34,628 bases of DNA from assembly GCF_014698115.1 (NCBI RefSeq), contig NZ_JACJSJ010000089.1, forward strand, positions 1-34,628, written 5' to 3'. The notes under the pieces are model-generated. The model saw only the letters and a program-made list of their open reading frames with translations, was not told the DNA's origin and did not search any database. This document shows positions 25,885 through 33,732 of this stretch, one piece after another. The number at the start of each line of letters is the position of its first letter. Within the stretch, counting starts at the first letter, position 1. The DNA comes from Nostoc sp. FACHB-973 (GTDB taxonomy: Bacteria; Cyanobacteriota; Cyanobacteriia; Cyanobacteriales; Nostocaceae). The position numbers and the translations under genes were made by a program.

Positions 25885-26262
25885 CATCAATCACAATAAT
25901 TTCAGATATCTTTTTTGGGTAAATCAACAACAAAGCAATTATATTGTTCATCAATCTTTTTTCAGCTTTACCCTGCTTTTATCCGGAAGATATTGAAGTT
26001 ATAAAATCGATGAATTGTGTGGATATACTGTTCATTCCATCTATGATTTTTTCAATAAGTCAAAAATGAACAGTAAACAGTTATCAAGGTTTGGGTTAGG
26101 GATTTAAACCCTAACTCCAGCTAACCACTTCAATCAGTCAATATTCACCAATTTTCAGTCAAAACAACTCGTGACTGATAACGACAGAGAGGCAAAGTTT
26201 GACTACCTCAGCAGTAGCACACAATTTTTTGAGTCAAATTTCAAACTTGGAGTAACAGGATT
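25885..26262. other. Gene-free upstream region of DAHP synthase
   Basis: No gene seen. A hairpin with arms GTTAGGG/CCCTAAC (26095-26115) lies here. The promoter of the DAHP synthase is presumably in this stretch. Confidence 0.4.
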
Positions 26263-27393
26263 ATGGAAATTAGCAAATTACTTAATACTAATATCGAATC
26301 TTCAACGGTTTTAATAACACCAATAGAGATAAAGGAGAAATTGCCTATAAATAATCTGGCTGCGAAAACCGTATTGCAAGGTAGGCAAGCTATAAAAGAT
26401 ATTCTTGATGGAAAAAACTCTCGGAAGTTGATTATTGTCGGTCCCTGTTCCATTCATGATTTCAATGCTGCTTTGGAATATGCAGAAAAATTGAAACGTC
26501 TCGCGGACGCAGTTCAAGATAAATTTTTGATTGTCATGAGGGTTTACTTTGAAAAACCTAGAACTACTGTAGGTTGGAAAGGATTGATTAATGATCCAGA
26601 CTTGAATGATTCGTTTAATATTGAGAAAGGATTATTCATGGCACGGAATTTGCTACTCAAAATTGCTGAATTAGGATTACCGGCTGCCACAGAAACCTTA
26701 GATCCTGTAACACCTCAATATTTTTCTGATTTGATTTCTTGGGCTGCAATTGGCGCTCGCACTATTGAATCTCAAACTCATCGTGAAATGGCAAGTGGCT
26801 TATCTATGCCAGTTGGTTTTAAAAATGGTACTGATGGAAATATCCAAGTTGCTATTGACGCTATTCAATCAGCTAATAAACTCCATCATTTTTTAGGAAT
26901 TGATCAAAGGGGTCAAATCTCTACTTTTCAAGCCAAGGGAAATCTGTATGGTCATATAATTTTACGTGGAGGTGGTGGTAAATCAAATTTTGATACAGCT
27001 ACTGTGGCTTGGTTAGAGAAGAAGCTAGAGGAACTCAAATTACTGCAAAGAATTGTCATTGACTGTAGTCATGGAAATTGTTATAAGGATCACAAGCTCC
27101 AGGCTACAGTTTTTAACAATATTATTCAGCAAATTGTAGATGGTAATAGATCAATTATTGGTATGATGATTGAGTCAAATCTGTATGAGGGAAATCAGAA
27201 AATTCCTATAGATTTGAATGAATTGAAGTATGGTGTTTCTGTCACAGACAAATGTATTGGTTGGGAAGAAACAGAAGAAATTATTCTATCTGCTCATCAA
27301 AAATTAAGCACAGATAGAAATATCACACTATCCAGTTGTGGAATGTTTGTATCTGGAGTTCCTGTCCGAAACGTATTGACAACTGTAGGATAG
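26263..27393 (+). CDS. 3-deoxy-7-phosphoheptulonate (DAHP) synthase, class I
   Basis: 376 aa. It condenses phosphoenolpyruvate and erythrose-4-phosphate, the first step of the shikimate pathway. AroF/G/H-type signatures are all present: GPCSIHD (60-66), MRVYFEKPRTTVGWKG, GFKNGTDGN, ILRGGGGKSNFD, IDCSHGN and KYGVSVTDKCIGW. These include the PEP-binding Arg/Lys and metal-binding Cys/His residues. Other shikimate genes are absent, so this is probably an extra copy dedicated to raising aromatic precursor supply, as in scytonemin clusters. An AGGA precedes the ATG at about 6 bp. Feedback sensitivity cannot be read with confidence. Confidence 0.93.
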   Translation: MEISKLLNTNIESSTVLITPIEIKEKLPINNLAAKTVLQGRQAIKDILDGKNSRKLIIVGPCSIHDFNAALEYAEKLKRLADAVQDKFLIVMRVYFEKPRTTVGWKGLINDPDLNDSFNIEKGLFMARNLLLKIAELGLPAATETLDPVTPQYFSDLISWAAIGARTIESQTHREMASGLSMPVGFKNGTDGNIQVAIDAIQSANKLHHFLGIDQRGQISTFQAKGNLYGHIILRGGGGKSNFDTATVAWLEKKLEELKLLQRIVIDCSHGNCYKDHKLQATVFNNIIQQIVDGNRSIIGMMIESNLYEGNQKIPIDLNELKYGVSVTDKCIGWEETEEIILSAHQKLSTDRNITLSSCGMFVSGVPVRNVLTTVG

Positions 27394-27557
27394 CTGTTGA
27401 CCACATATTGGCAATCCTAAATCATTGGTGAAAAATCTTCAGTAATGTATGGTGGGCAATAATGCTAAACGCTTCCTTCCAATGTCATAACTCATAAAAG
27501 GCACTGCCCACTTTACGTAATACTGTTAAGTTAACAGATTTCTCTTTCAAAGACCCT

Positions 27558-27585
27558 CCCCCCCCTTTATTAGGGGGGCTTTTTT
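27558..27585 (+). terminator. Rho-independent terminator after DAHP synthase
   Basis: A CCCCCC stem, TTTATTA loop and GGGGGG are followed by CTTTTTT. It lies about 165 bp past the DAHP synthase stop and before the ACP gene, so it separates two transcription units. The rest of 27394-27809 shows no gene. Confidence 0.65.
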
Positions 27586-27809
27586 AATGAAGTAAATTTC
27601 TACTATTTCTCACAGAAAAACTCATGATTTGTAAATTATATAAAATGTATTTTTATCGGCTCATTATTACATCAATACACCGAATAATTTTCCTTTATTT
27701 TCAAACAAAAATCCATTGAAACTATATTTGATTAGACTTACATTATAAATGTTGTGATTCAAGAAAATCTTGAATATTTTTTTAAAGTAACAAACACAAT
27801 AGGTTATTT

Positions 27810-28055
27810 ATGACCCAACAAGATATCTTTAATCAAGTCCAATTTATCGTCGCAGCAGAACTGGCAAATGAACAACAAAAAATCACACCAGAGGTTAATC
27901 TTACTCAAGATTTAGGAGCAGATTACTTAGACTTGATAGCAATGTTCCAAAAACTAGAGGATACTTTCAATACAAGAATTCCTTATCGGGAAGCAAAGCA
28001 ACTTGTAACAATAGAACAAATTGTTAATTACATAGATCAAAAAATTTTTATTTGA
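27810..28055 (+). CDS. Small ACP homologue with Ser-to-Tyr at the prosthetic-group site
   Basis: 81 aa, the size and helical pattern of a fatty-acid ACP: ITPEVNLTQDLGADYLDLIA, then MFQKLEDTFNTRIPYREAKQLVTIEQIVNYI. The canonical motif DLGADSLD reads DLGADYLD, so the phosphopantetheine Ser is Tyr39 (codon TAC at 27924-27926; one base from TCC). As written, it cannot be activated in the normal way. It could serve as a docking or regulatory protein, or be decaying. It lies upstream of the acyl ligase. The fold assignment is secure; the function is not. Confidence 0.88.
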   Translation: MTQQDIFNQVQFIVAAELANEQQKITPEVNLTQDLGADYLDLIAMFQKLEDTFNTRIPYREAKQLVTIEQIVNYIDQKIFI

Positions 28056-28064
28056 ATTTTACTT

Positions 28065-28196
28065 ATGATTAGCAAACATATACGGCGAGCCAAACTTTTG
28101 AGCTTCTATGGAAATTCCCTAGCCGATGGCTTTCCTATCCACCCTGAGCAATTTAATCAAATATCAATAGCCAAGGCTATATTTCAGCAAATATGA
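28065..28196 (+). CDS. Possible 43-aa peptide between ACP and ligase
   Basis: ATG at 28065, TGA at 28194. The translation begins MISKHIRRAKLLSFYGNSLA and ends AKAIFQQI. It starts 9 bp after the ACP stop. There is no recognisable family and no good ribosome-binding site. It may be a decayed end of another gene. Noted because the 280-bp gap is otherwise empty. Confidence 0.25.
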   Translation: MISKHIRRAKLLSFYGNSLADGFPIHPEQFNQISIAKAIFQQI

Positions 28197-28334
28197 CACG
28201 CCCTTCCTTTATCGACATAACTAAACAACGATTCTTTGACTCTTTGTGTGAGACTAATTCATGCTTTACAATCAGCAACGCCAAAAATTTTTTTAATTAC
28301 AAACTACGAATTAATACATTGAGGAGGTTTAAGA

Positions 28335-29873
28335 ATGAATATCGCACAAAATCTTGAGCTTGCTTGCTACCTTTTCCCCAACAAACCAGCCCTAATCTTT
28401 GAAGAACAATGTTTGACTTATAAAGACCTTGATGAGATGGTAAACCGTGTTGCTAACGGTTTACGCAGTTTGGGTATTAGGCGTAGAGATCGTGTAGTTT
28501 TGTTTTTGCCAAATATTCCAGAATTTGTAATTTCTTATCTTGGCATTTTGAAAATTGGCGCGGTTGTGGTTTCAATCAACGTCATGCTCAAAACTGATGA
28601 AGTCAGATATATTCTCAATGATTGTGCTGCTAAAGCAATTATTACAACAGAGCCACAAACTGAGTATATTCAAGAGGCAGATTTACCTGAGTTACAACAC
28701 ATTTTAATTGCAGAAGGTAGAGCCAACAATAATATTAGTTTAACACAATTGATGGCAAAGTTCTCTCCTGAAGCACGGGCAGTTGAGATGACTCACGATG
28801 CTCCTGCAAGTATCCTTTATACATCAGGGACTACAGGCTTTCCTAAAGGTGCTACACTTTCTCATGGCAATGTTATTTTTAATAGCTACGGTGCTAATTG
28901 TTGTTACCGCATTCAAAAGAGCGATCGCTTATTACTTTTCCTACCTTTATCCCATTGTTTTGGACAAAATGCGATTATGAATGCTGGCATTTCTGCTTGT
29001 TCAACTATCATTTTACAACGTCGTTTTGACCCAGAACAAGTCCTAAAAACTATCACTACACATCAAGTAACAATGTTATTTGGAGTGCCGACAGTATTCA
29101 TCAAACTGCTGAATATGGATACTTCTAACTACAACTTAAAAAATATCCGCTATTATTTTTCAGCAGCAGCACCCATGCCATTACAAGTAGCAGAGAATTG
29201 GTACACAAAATATGGACTCGTGATTCACGAAGGGTATGGTCTAACTGAAACATCACCATTTGCCACTTATAACCATAACTTGAAATATAAGCTAGGTAGT
29301 GTTGGCACACCCATTGCCAATGTGGAAATGAAGATTGTCGATGGTGATGATAATCAGGTAAAAATAGGCGAGTTGGGTGAGATAGTTATCAAGGGTTCCA
29401 ACGTTATGCTTGGTTATTGGAATCGCCCTTTTGAAACTGCCGAAGTTCTGAAAAATGGCTGGTTACATACTGGTGACATTGGTCGGATGGATGAAGACGG
29501 TTTTTTCTACATTGTTGACCGTTTAAAAGACATGATCGTTGTTTCTGGATTTAAGGTATATCCGACAGAAATTGAAAATGTCATTTATCAACATCCAGGA
29601 GTAGCCGAAGTAGCTGTCTATGGCGTTCCCGATCCTCTTAAAAACGAGACTGTCAAAGCAAATATTATCCCAAAAACTGGTCACACAATCACAGAACAAC
29701 AAATCATTGATTTTTGTTATGAGAAAATGGCAGCTTATAAAGTTCCACGTGTGATTAATTTTGTGAATTCAATTCCGAAAAACTCGACTGGTAAAGTACT
29801 AAAGCGAGTTTTATCTCAGGAATCCATATCTAATTTTGCTGAAAAAAGGCAAGAATTAGGAGTTAGGAGTTAG
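28335..29873 (+). CDS. Acyl-CoA/acyl-ACP synthetase (AMP-binding ligase)
   Basis: 512 aa, full length for a class I adenylate-forming ligase. It activates a carboxylic acid as acyl-AMP and passes it to a thiol. P-loop-like motif LYTSGTTGFPKG (161-172), the YGLTE motif, GYWNRPFET, TGDIG, the hinge DRLKDMIVVSGFKVYPTEIE and the C-terminal catalytic Lys in PKNSTGKVLKR are all present. The sequence style is that of fatty-acyl ligases. A very strong GAGGAGG (28321-28327) precedes the ATG. The last codons (ELGVRS) and the stop lie in a TTAGGAG heptamer repeat. Next to carrier proteins, it may load a fatty or aryl acid onto an ACP rather than CoA. Confidence 0.92.
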   Translation: MNIAQNLELACYLFPNKPALIFEEQCLTYKDLDEMVNRVANGLRSLGIRRRDRVVLFLPNIPEFVISYLGILKIGAVVVSINVMLKTDEVRYILNDCAAKAIITTEPQTEYIQEADLPELQHILIAEGRANNNISLTQLMAKFSPEARAVEMTHDAPASILYTSGTTGFPKGATLSHGNVIFNSYGANCCYRIQKSDRLLLFLPLSHCFGQNAIMNAGISACSTIILQRRFDPEQVLKTITTHQVTMLFGVPTVFIKLLNMDTSNYNLKNIRYYFSAAAPMPLQVAENWYTKYGLVIHEGYGLTETSPFATYNHNLKYKLGSVGTPIANVEMKIVDGDDNQVKIGELGEIVIKGSNVMLGYWNRPFETAEVLKNGWLHTGDIGRMDEDGFFYIVDRLKDMIVVSGFKVYPTEIENVIYQHPGVAEVAVYGVPDPLKNETVKANIIPKTGHTITEQQIIDFCYEKMAAYKVPRVINFVNSIPKNSTGKVLKRVLSQESISNFAEKRQELGVRS

Positions 29874-29876
29874 GAG
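29856..29876. repeat. Heptamer repeat TTAGGAG x3 at the ligase 3' end
   Basis: Three TTAGGAG units, of which the last provides the stop codon TAG (29871-29873) of the ligase gene. Confidence 0.85.
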
Positions 29877-29924
29877 TTTATTTTATCTACATCATCTTTT
29901 TTTGTAAAATTAGAGCAGGCGATC

Positions 29925-31679
29925 GTGAACATAGAAACTATTACCAAAACCTTAAATTCATTGGATAAGTCGCAGATAAATACTGCTATCCAACCTAATA
30001 TATTCTCAATTGAACAGACAAGTAATTTAACTGTTGCAGCAGCTTTGGTGAAGACGCTGGAAAATTTGGGAGTCCGCTATGCTTTTGGGCTGTTCGGAGG
30101 CGGAATCACACCTTTTATAGCTAGCCTAGAGCAAAGCTCAATCGAGGTGCTGCAATTTCGTCATGAAACTGGAGCAGTATTTGCAGCTATTGAGTCGTAC
30201 TTTGCTAGCGGACATCCTGTCGTAGTATTTAGCACAACTGGGCCAGGTATTACTAACGCTCTGACTGGGCTGTTTGCTGCTCGTTGGGAAGGAGCAAAAA
30301 TTATTTTCGTATCTCCTTCGACTTCTGCAAACCAACGCGGACGTTGGGCTTTTCAAGAAACCAGTCAGTACACAATGTCTAATACAGGCATTTTTACTTC
30401 GGGCACATTATTCCATTATGCGACCACCGTTGAATCCAGTTCGGAATTTCCAGAAATTGCTCGCAGGCTGGCACTAGGTGTAGGAAAATTAGGTGGCTTT
30501 GTCGCTCATGTTAGTATTCCGAGAACGATCCAGACAAGTTTGCTCACAACACCATTACCCCATGTGAATTTCTCGCCAACTTTGGTAACTGTTGGGGAAG
30601 ATGCTATTAGCAAATGTTTACAACTGCTGTGTGAAGCACCGTTTGCCATTTGGGTCGGTTTCGGTGCTAGAGATGCAGCTTTAGAAATTTTCCAACTTGC
30701 CGAGAGAACAGGAGCGGCGGTGATGTCATCGCCCCGTGGTAAGGGTATATTTCCTGAGGATCATCCTCAGTTTGTTGGTGTGACTGGCTTCGGCGGACAA
30801 AGCTCTGTTTTAAGGTATATGCAAGAACAGCGCCCTTTACGGGTACTGGTTTTAGGAACTAAATTAGGTGAATTTACTTCATTTTGGAACCCAGTCATGG
30901 TTCCTTCAGGTGGGTTTGTCCATGTGGATATTGACCCAGAAGTACCGGGGACTGCTTATCCATGTGCCGAGACATTCTCCGTTCAGTCTGATATCGGAGC
31001 TTTTGTCAGGTCGATACTTAAGTATTTTCCAGAAATCTCTCGTCCGTCAACAATGTTAGCCCTACCTCATGCTGAACGTCAGGTAATCAAGCCCCATGTG
31101 GAGGATCAGGTGCGCCCTGAATTTTTGATGGATGCTATTCAAAGAGTAATTGTTGAGAACAGCGACGCAATAATTATCACCGAGGCTGGTAACTCCTTTG
31201 CTTGGGGAACAAATATGCTGCGATTTGCTGCGCCAGGACGTTACCGTGTAAGTACTGGGTTTGGTTCAATGGGACATGCTGGTACGGGCATCTTGGGTGC
31301 CGCACTGGTACGAAATCGTAAGGCTGTAGCCATTCTCGGCGATGGTGCCATGTTAATGAACAACGAAATCAGTACTGCTGTCAAACACAAAATTCCTGTT
31401 GTCTGGGTTGTACTCAATGATGGACGTTACAACATGTGCGACCAAGGTATGAACATGGAAGGATTCCACGGTATAGATGCAGAGATTCCCAGCCCAGATT
31501 TTGTGATGATTGCCCGTGCTATGGGAGGCGATGGTATTCGTGTAAACAAAGAGTCTGATGTGGAAGCGGCTTTAGAAAAAGCACTAACTTTGAGTATTCC
31601 ATTTGTTGTTGATGTGATTATCGATCCGACTCGTCCAGCACCGATAGGTAGTAGGATTGACAGTCTTATTTTTCAGTAA
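29925..31679 (+). CDS. Acetolactate-synthase-like ThDP-dependent enzyme, copy 2
   Basis: 584 aa from a GTG start (29925); the conserved domain begins near residue 35, so the start is uncertain. It has catalytic Glu81 (FRHETGAVFAA), a central domain ending FPEDHPQFVGVTGFGG, and ThDP/Mg motif GDGAMLMNNE (GDG 472-474) with LND 24 residues on. By eye well over half of residues match copy 1 (17676-19550) throughout, including long identical runs such as TGPGITNALTGLFAARWE. Differences cluster at likely substrate-lining places (YAFGLFGGGITPF versus YAFGVSGGAIAPV; GFGSMGHAGT versus GFGAMGHFVT). It lies 51 bp after the ligase and 81 bp before the KASIII-like gene. Likely acyloin-forming; substrate unknown. 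Confidence 0.9.
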   Translation: MNIETITKTLNSLDKSQINTAIQPNIFSIEQTSNLTVAAALVKTLENLGVRYAFGLFGGGITPFIASLEQSSIEVLQFRHETGAVFAAIESYFASGHPVVVFSTTGPGITNALTGLFAARWEGAKIIFVSPSTSANQRGRWAFQETSQYTMSNTGIFTSGTLFHYATTVESSSEFPEIARRLALGVGKLGGFVAHVSIPRTIQTSLLTTPLPHVNFSPTLVTVGEDAISKCLQLLCEAPFAIWVGFGARDAALEIFQLAERTGAAVMSSPRGKGIFPEDHPQFVGVTGFGGQSSVLRYMQEQRPLRVLVLGTKLGEFTSFWNPVMVPSGGFVHVDIDPEVPGTAYPCAETFSVQSDIGAFVRSILKYFPEISRPSTMLALPHAERQVIKPHVEDQVRPEFLMDAIQRVIVENSDAIIITEAGNSFAWGTNMLRFAAPGRYRVSTGFGSMGHAGTGILGAALVRNRKAVAILGDGAMLMNNEISTAVKHKIPVVWVVLNDGRYNMCDQGMNMEGFHGIDAEIPSPDFVMIARAMGGDGIRVNKESDVEAALEKALTLSIPFVVDVIIDPTRPAPIGSRIDSLIFQ

Positions 31680-31750
31680 TATTTGTCATTTGTCATTTGT
31701 TATTCTCTCTGTCTTTGCGTCCCCGCTTCCCCACTCCCCATTCCCTTTTT
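31680..31750. repeat. Short repeats inserted in the ThDP-KASIII gap, copy 2
   Basis: TTTGTCA/ATTTGTC heptamers are followed by a C-rich stretch ending in CCCCACTCCCCATTCCC. In copy 1 the two genes are only 8 bp apart, so this is extra DNA. It opens a frame upstream of the true KASIII start. Confidence 0.7.
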
Positions 31751-31760
31751 CAGGAGATTT

Positions 31761-32894
31761 ATGATGATTTATCCACCAGTAGGAATTCGTTCAATTGCAG
31801 TTAACTTTCCTAGTGTGATTCGTACTAATGATTATTGGCGAAAGAATTACCCTGATTTAGTTGCAAAAGCTGAGCAAAAAAGTCTATCAAAGGTATTTTC
31901 GCCTGCTGATTCCACCCCCAGCAATCAGTTTGAACTGGAAATGTCACCGTATCTCAAAGACCCTTTCCGTGGTACTGTTGAGCGCAGAATATTGGGTCCA
32001 CAAGAGTCATCACTGACGCTTGAGTATGGTGCAGCAAGGGAGGCTTTAGCAGCGGCAAATCTGTATCCTGAAGAGGTGGATTTGATGATTGTTGCTTCAC
32101 TTTGGCCGGAAAATCTTCTACCTGGCAATGCGGCTTTCCTTGCTGCTAAACTTGGTGTGCGCGGTGCGGCTTGGAATCTTGATTCTACCTGTTCTAATGC
32201 TATGGTTGCCTTGCAAAATGCCACTGCGCTGGTGCGAACTGGAGAGTATCGCAATGTATTGGTGGTAGTTTCTTGCACTTACTCTCGCTTTACTGACGAA
32301 AATGATACTCTCTCATGGTTTTTCGGTGATGGTGCTGGAGCCTTTGTGGTTGGGGCGCTTAAACAAAATCAGGGAATTATTAGCACCAAAATTGTGAACA
32401 CATGTGCAACTTGTGATACCTTTTATAATGAATTAACCACGGATGCTGAGGGCAAACCAAGGATGTTAATTCGGGCAGCTAAGCACACGAACAAAGTACT
32501 GAGTGAGACTGCTGTGGATTATTTGCGTGAGTGCTGCTTGGGTGCGATCGCTACCGCTGATGTTACCCTAGATGAAATTCAATTTTTTGCTTTTAATACA
32601 CCCACTGCTTGGTATTCCCGCCTCTGCATCGAAGCACTGGGCATCCACCCAGAAAGGACAATTGACCTTTATCCCCAATATGCCAATATCGGACCAATGC
32701 TACCCATCGCTAATCTTTACCACGGCGCACAATTAGGCAAGATTCAGGAAAATGATTTGGTTCTTGTATACTCCATTGGTTCAGTATCTAATGCTGCTGC
32801 AACTGTAATGCGTTGGGGCAATGTTGCTCTAAGTCCGGCAGGTAGGTCTAGAACCAGAGATAATCTAATTGAAGAGGCTTGTTTGGTGAGTTAG
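31761..32894 (+). CDS. KASIII-like (FabH-family) enzyme, copy 2; catalytic His replaced
   Basis: 377 aa from the ATG at 31761 (a second ATG follows at once). AGGAG at 31752-31756 and alignment with copy 1 (MMIYPPVGIRSIA versus MMLNHPVGIRSIA) reject a longer frame from 31683. Cys144 (WNLDSTCSNAM) and Asn309 (YANIG) are kept; the FabH His position is Asn279 (FNTPTAW), exactly as in copy 1. The DGAGAF motif is also shared. The surroundings of Cys differ from copy 1 (STCSNAMVALQ versus AACGVTPVAFQ), suggesting a different acyl group or acceptor. Probably it acylates the product of the partner ThDP enzyme; that is inference. Confidence 0.88.
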   Translation: MMIYPPVGIRSIAVNFPSVIRTNDYWRKNYPDLVAKAEQKSLSKVFSPADSTPSNQFELEMSPYLKDPFRGTVERRILGPQESSLTLEYGAAREALAAANLYPEEVDLMIVASLWPENLLPGNAAFLAAKLGVRGAAWNLDSTCSNAMVALQNATALVRTGEYRNVLVVVSCTYSRFTDENDTLSWFFGDGAGAFVVGALKQNQGIISTKIVNTCATCDTFYNELTTDAEGKPRMLIRAAKHTNKVLSETAVDYLRECCLGAIATADVTLDEIQFFAFNTPTAWYSRLCIEALGIHPERTIDLYPQYANIGPMLPIANLYHGAQLGKIQENDLVLVYSIGSVSNAAATVMRWGNVALSPAGRSRTRDNLIEEACLVS

Positions 32895-32926
32895 AGGATG
32901 TTTTACAACTATTTTTAGCATTTCAG

Positions 32927-32954
32927 GTAGGGGCAATTCATGAATTGCCCCTAC
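32927..32954. repeat. 28-bp perfect palindrome
   Basis: Arms GTAGGGGCAATTCA and its complement. It lies 33 bp after the KASIII-like stop and may act as a 3' hairpin of that transcript. Same hairpin family as 217-240 and 16373-16401. Confidence 0.7.
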
Positions 32955-33068
32955 AACTTTAGGAATAGCTACAATTAAGCCAAATGTTTAGGCGTAGTCC
33001 GTCGTAGACATTGCTCAAGCGCGTTAGAATACAGAATCAATTGTTACTCATTAAACGGTAATTTACTT

Positions 33069-33578
33069 ATGAGTCAAGTAGAAAACATTCAAGCTGAGTA
33101 CGAAAAGTTTCCTGAGCAATTTGAAAGTATAATCATTAGCACTGTTAGCGCAGAGGGAATACCTAATGCTAGTTATGCTCCCTTTGTGATGGATGATGCC
33201 AAGAATATCTACATTTATGTCAGTGGTCTTGCAACTCATACCACAAATCTTTATGCCAATCCTCATGTTAGTGTTTTGTTTATTGAGGATGAAGCCAAGA
33301 GTAACCAAATTTTTGGTCGTAGCCGTTTGAGTTTTGATTGTACGGCAACTTTGATAGAGCGGGAAACTGACAAATGGAATCAAATTGTTGACCAATTTCA
33401 AGGGCGATTTGGTCAAATTATAGAAGTTTTACGCGGCTTGTCTGATTTTCGGATTTTCCAGCTAACTCCCCGTGAAGGTCGTTTTGTAGTCGGTTTTGGG
33501 GCAATTTATAATATTAGTGGTGATAACCTTTATCAACTTGTTCAAGTCACACCAGATAGTAACCAAAACCAAGGATGA
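33069..33578 (+). CDS. HugZ-like pyridoxamine-phosphate-oxidase-fold protein
   Basis: 169 aa, a split-barrel protein of the PNPOx superfamily. The start (EKFPEQFESIIISTVSAEGIPNASYAPFV), the middle (IYIYVSGLATHTTNLYANPHVSVLFIEDE) and especially the end (EGRFVVGFGAIYNI) resemble the HugZ/HutZ group, which binds heme and takes part in heme degradation; relatives bind FMN. Full length for a single barrel. It lies 174 bp downstream of KASIII copy 2, same strand. It could be a flavin-dependent tailoring enzyme or an unrelated heme protein. The heme-type assignment is moderate. Confidence 0.8.
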   Translation: MSQVENIQAEYEKFPEQFESIIISTVSAEGIPNASYAPFVMDDAKNIYIYVSGLATHTTNLYANPHVSVLFIEDEAKSNQIFGRSRLSFDCTATLIERETDKWNQIVDQFQGRFGQIIEVLRGLSDFRIFQLTPREGRFVVGFGAIYNISGDNLYQLVQVTPDSNQNQG

Positions 33579-33732
33579 ATTAGAAGTTATGAATCAATAC
33601 GCTTGGGTTAAGTAAATTTATCTGTTAAGGCAGGCAGGGGAAGCAGGGGGAGAGAAAAAAGCTTAACTGAACTGTATTGAGTTATGAATTAGGAATTATG
33701 AACGATTCAATTAAACTAAATTTTTTAATTTT

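Noticed and set aside
31683..31760. N-terminal extension of the second KASIII-like protein
   Set aside because: The extra 26 residues are encoded by short repeats; the AGGAG site and the alignment with copy 1 both fix the start at 31761 or 31764.
32893..32912. Third copy of the MITE end (TTAGAGGATGTTTT) overlapping the KASIII stop
   Set aside because: The match breaks after 14 bases and no opposite end is found nearby; probably chance or a very old fragment.
33063..33416. 117-aa minus-strand frame opposite the HugZ-like gene
   Set aside because: It is the antisense shadow of a well-supported gene.
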